Part shown: piece after piece, positions 4,054 through 6,033 of the stretch
Layout: each line of letters starts with the position of its first letter
Position numbering within the stretch: position 1 is the stretch's first letter
Source of the DNA: Actinobacteria bacterium UBA3086
GTDB lineage: Bacteria > Actinomycetota > Coriobacteriia > Anaerosomatales > UBA3086
Reading direction: 5' to 3'
Length of the DNA stretch: 6,033 bases
Assembly (NCBI GenBank): GCA_002367305.1
Contig: DFBG01000168.1
Location: forward strand, 1 to 6,033
The notes under the pieces: generated by a model
Told to the model about the DNA's origin: nothing
What the model saw: the letters and a program-made list of their open reading frames with translations, nothing else
Database searches by the model: none
Translations under genes and position numbers: made by a program

Positions 4054-6033
4054 ATGCTCCAACTTCACGGGATAAGCAAGTCGTACACTACGGCCGACTT
4101 CACGCAGGTCGCTCTCGACGACCTGTCCATCTCATTTCGAGAGAACGAGTTCGTAGCCATCCTCGGCCCGTCGGGCTCGGGAAAGACAACGCTTCTCAAC
4201 ATCGTCGGCGGCCTCGACCGCTACGACTCCGGCAACCTGATCGTCGATGGTATCGCGACTGAGGACTTCCGGGATCGCGACTGGGACGCGTACCGCAACA
4301 ATCGCATCGGCTTCGTCTTTCAGAGCTACAACCTCATCCCGCACCAGACCGTGCTCTCGAACGTGGAACTCGCCCTCACGCTCTCGGGCGTCCCCCGCGC
4401 CGAGCGCAGGCAGCGTGCAATAGACGCGCTCGCGCAAGTCGGCCTCGGCGATCACATCCGCAAGAGGCCGAACCAGCTCTCGGGTGGACAGATGCAGCGC
4501 GTCGCCATCGCTCGCGCGCTCATCAACGACCCGGAGATCCTGCTCGCCGACGAGCCCACGGGCGCGCTCGATTCCACGACAAGCGAACAGGTGATGGCGC
4601 TTCTCACCAAGATCGCGGACGACCGTCTCGTCATCATGGTCACCCACAACTCGGAGCTTGCGGAGAAGTACGCCACGCGCATCGTCAACCTCAAGGACGG
4701 ACGCATGGCTGACGACAGCGATCCGGTCTCGCCGGACGCAGACGAGTCATATCAGAGCGAGACGGGCGTCAAAAGGACGTCCATGTCGTTCTTCACCGCG
4801 TTGGCACTGTCCTTCAACAACCTCATGACCAAGAAGGGCCGCACGCTGATGACGGCCTTCGCGGGTAGCATCGGCATCATCGGCATCGCCGCGATTCTGG
4901 CGCTGGCGAACGGTGTCAATGCGTACGTCGAAAGTGTCGAGGAAGATGCGATGTCCGAGTACCCGCTGACGATCCAGAGCCAGGGCATCGACTTGACCTC
5001 ACTGCTCGCGGGGTCCACGGACAGGGTCGATGCGGACGACCCGGGCACAGGCGACGTGGGCGCCACCGCAGACGGCGGCGAAGTACGCGAACTGCAGATG
5101 CTGACCCGCATGTTCGAGTCTGTCGGTACGAACGACCTCGCGTCGCTCAAGGCGTTTCTCGACGACAACGGCGGAGGCATCAACGAGCATGTGAACCTGA
5201 TCCAGTATTCCTACGACATCACGCCGCAGATCTTCAGCGCAGAGACGTCCGAGGGAGTGCGTCAGGTCAACCCCGATACGACCTTCGCATCACTCGGCTT
5301 TGGGTCGGCCGGCGCGGCTAATCCTCTGGCATCCTCATTCAGCACCAACGTGTTCAACGAGATGGTGGATGACACGACCATGGTCGAACGGCAGTACGAC
5401 GTGGTTGCCGGGCACTGGCCCGCCTCCGACGACGAGGCAGTGGTGGTGCTGACATCGAGTGGCGGCCTGAGCGACGTCATGATCTACGCGATGGGACTTC
5501 GAGACCCCGCCGAGCTGGACACAATGATGGAGCAGATGACCAACGCCGAGACCGTCGACACGCCCACCGAGAAGAAGTCGTTCACCTACGAGCAGCTCAT
5601 GGACACCTCCTTCAAGGTGGTGAACTCGACCGACTACTACGTCCACGACGAGCAGTACGGCGTCTGGACCGACAAGCGTAGCGACGAGGAGTACCTCAGG
5701 GAGCTCGTGGAGAGCAGCGAGGACCTGCGCGTTGTCGGCGTGTTGCAGCCCAAGGAAGGGGCGACCGCGACATCGCTCCAGCCGGGCCTCTACTACAGCC
5801 CGGCTCTGACGAAGCGCCTCCTCTCAGAGGCCGCGGATACCGAGATCGTTCGCAGTCAGCTGAACGACCCCGCGCGGAACGTGTTCTCGGGTCGAACCTT
5901 CGTCGACGAGGAGATGAACCCCGATCGGAGCGACTTCGATCCGACGTCGCTTGTGACTGTCGATCGGGACGCGATAGGCAAGGCATTCAGCTTCGATGCA
6001 TCCATGCTGCAGTTCGACCCGTCGTTTCTGGAG
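4054..6033 (+). CDS. ABC transporter ATP-binding/permease fusion (MacB/FtsX-type), 3' end outside the window
   Basis: The first 660 codons are open and the gene is cut by the window edge. The ATG at 4054 is chosen because AAGGAAGG lies five bases upstream and the ATPase fold begins at once. Residues 1-220 are a complete nucleotide-binding domain: Walker A GPSGSGKT (38-45), Q-loop Q90 (VFQSYNLIP), signature LSGGQ (142-146), Walker B ILLADE (162-167), D-loop GALD (170-173) and switch histidine H198. This style is typical of the lipoprotein-release, MacB and antimicrobial-peptide group. A charged linker (about 219-245) leads to NNLMTKKGRTLMTAF and the first membrane helix, about 266-285 (SIGIIGIAAILALA). 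From about 290 to the edge is a large acidic extracytoplasmic domain rich in Asp, Thr, Ser and Met, with a poorly conserved-looking segment at about 320-345. The three remaining FtsX-type helices should lie beyond the window. The likely role is mechanotransmission, or export of a peptide, lipoprotein or drug. The substrate is unknown. Confidence 0.92.
   Translation, partial: MLQLHGISKSYTTADFTQVALDDLSISFRENEFVAILGPSGSGKTTLLNIVGGLDRYDSGNLIVDGIATEDFRDRDWDAYRNNRIGFVFQSYNLIPHQTVLSNVELALTLSGVPRAERRQRAIDALAQVGLGDHIRKRPNQLSGGQMQRVAIARALINDPEILLADEPTGALDSTTSEQVMALLTKIADDRLVIMVTHNSELAEKYATRIVNLKDGRMADDSDPVSPDADESYQSETGVKRTSMSFFTALALSFNNLMTKKGRTLMTAFAGSIGIIGIAAILALANGVNAYVESVEEDAMSEYPLTIQSQGIDLTSLLAGSTDRVDADDPGTGDVGATADGGEVRELQMLTRMFESVGTNDLASLKAFLDDNGGGINEHVNLIQYSYDITPQIFSAETSEGVRQVNPDTTFASLGFGSAGAANPLASSFSTNVFNEMVDDTTMVERQYDVVAGHWPASDDEAVVVLTSSGGLSDVMIYAMGLRDPAELDTMMEQMTNAETVDTPTEKKSFTYEQLMDTSFKVVNSTDYYVHDEQYGVWTDKRSDEEYLRELVESSEDLRVVGVLQPKEGATATSLQPGLYYSPALTKRLLSEAADTEIVRSQLNDPARNVFSGRTFVDEEMNPDRSDFDPTSLVTVDRDAIGKAFSFDASMLQFDPSFLE

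Noticed and set aside
3648..4262. Plus-strand frame containing GGEGGIRTLE
   Set aside because: This is the familiar false protein produced by translating a tRNA-Ser 3' end in reverse. The frame has no ribosome binding site and then runs out of frame over the start of the transporter.
4132..4647. Minus-strand frame of 171 codons opposite the ABC ATPase
   Set aside because: It lies wholly antisense to the Walker A to H-loop region of the transporter, so it is a shadow.
1..6033. CRISPR array, insertion sequence or riboswitch
   Set aside because: No regularly spaced repeats, no transposase-like protein with terminal repeats and no recognisable riboswitch core were seen on either strand.

Overview
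The window looks like chromosomal DNA from a GC-rich bacterium. G/C-ending codons dominate, Shine-Dalgarno sites are strong, and the tRNA fragment carries its CCA end. A DUF3048/YerB-type lipoprotein (best known from Gram-positive bacteria) and a fused ATPase-permease with an 'SIGIIGIA' first membrane segment suggest an actinobacterial lineage, perhaps Coriobacteriia-like. That placement is an inference from protein style, not a match.

Left part, minus strand (about 1970 down to 158): a two-gene unit. A 114-residue coiled-coil protein comes first, and its stop codon overlaps the GTG start of an AarF/UbiB/ABC1-family atypical kinase in a GTGA junction. A 19-bp near-perfect palindrome lies upstream, where a promoter for this unit would be.

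Middle (about 2001-2477): a decaying stretch with two broken small genes. On the minus strand is a clear relic of the VF530/DUF2132 family, with an in-frame TAG in its most conserved part. On the plus strand is a small unrecognised gene with an excellent ribosome binding site that seems to lose frame at a run of five G.

Next, plus strand (2501-3607): a promoter-like site and a complete YerB/DUF3048 lipoprotein gene, followed by a GC-rich hairpin.

At 3674-3734, minus strand, lies the exact 3' half of a tRNA-Ser(CGA), running from the anticodon loop to CCA, with no 5' half beside it. This is the usual footprint of an attachment site left by a tRNA-targeting integrase. If so, the lower-coordinate side is ancestral chromosome and the higher-coordinate side begins an integrated segment. 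After about 320 bp without a convincing gene, but with an AT-rich operator-like palindrome, a large ATP-binding/permease fusion of the MacB/FtsX type begins at 4054 and runs off the window still open at 6033.

No wholly new system is evident. The best leads are the tRNA-Ser half as an island boundary, the two broken small genes, the kinase with its coupled coiled-coil partner, and the two operator-like palindromes.
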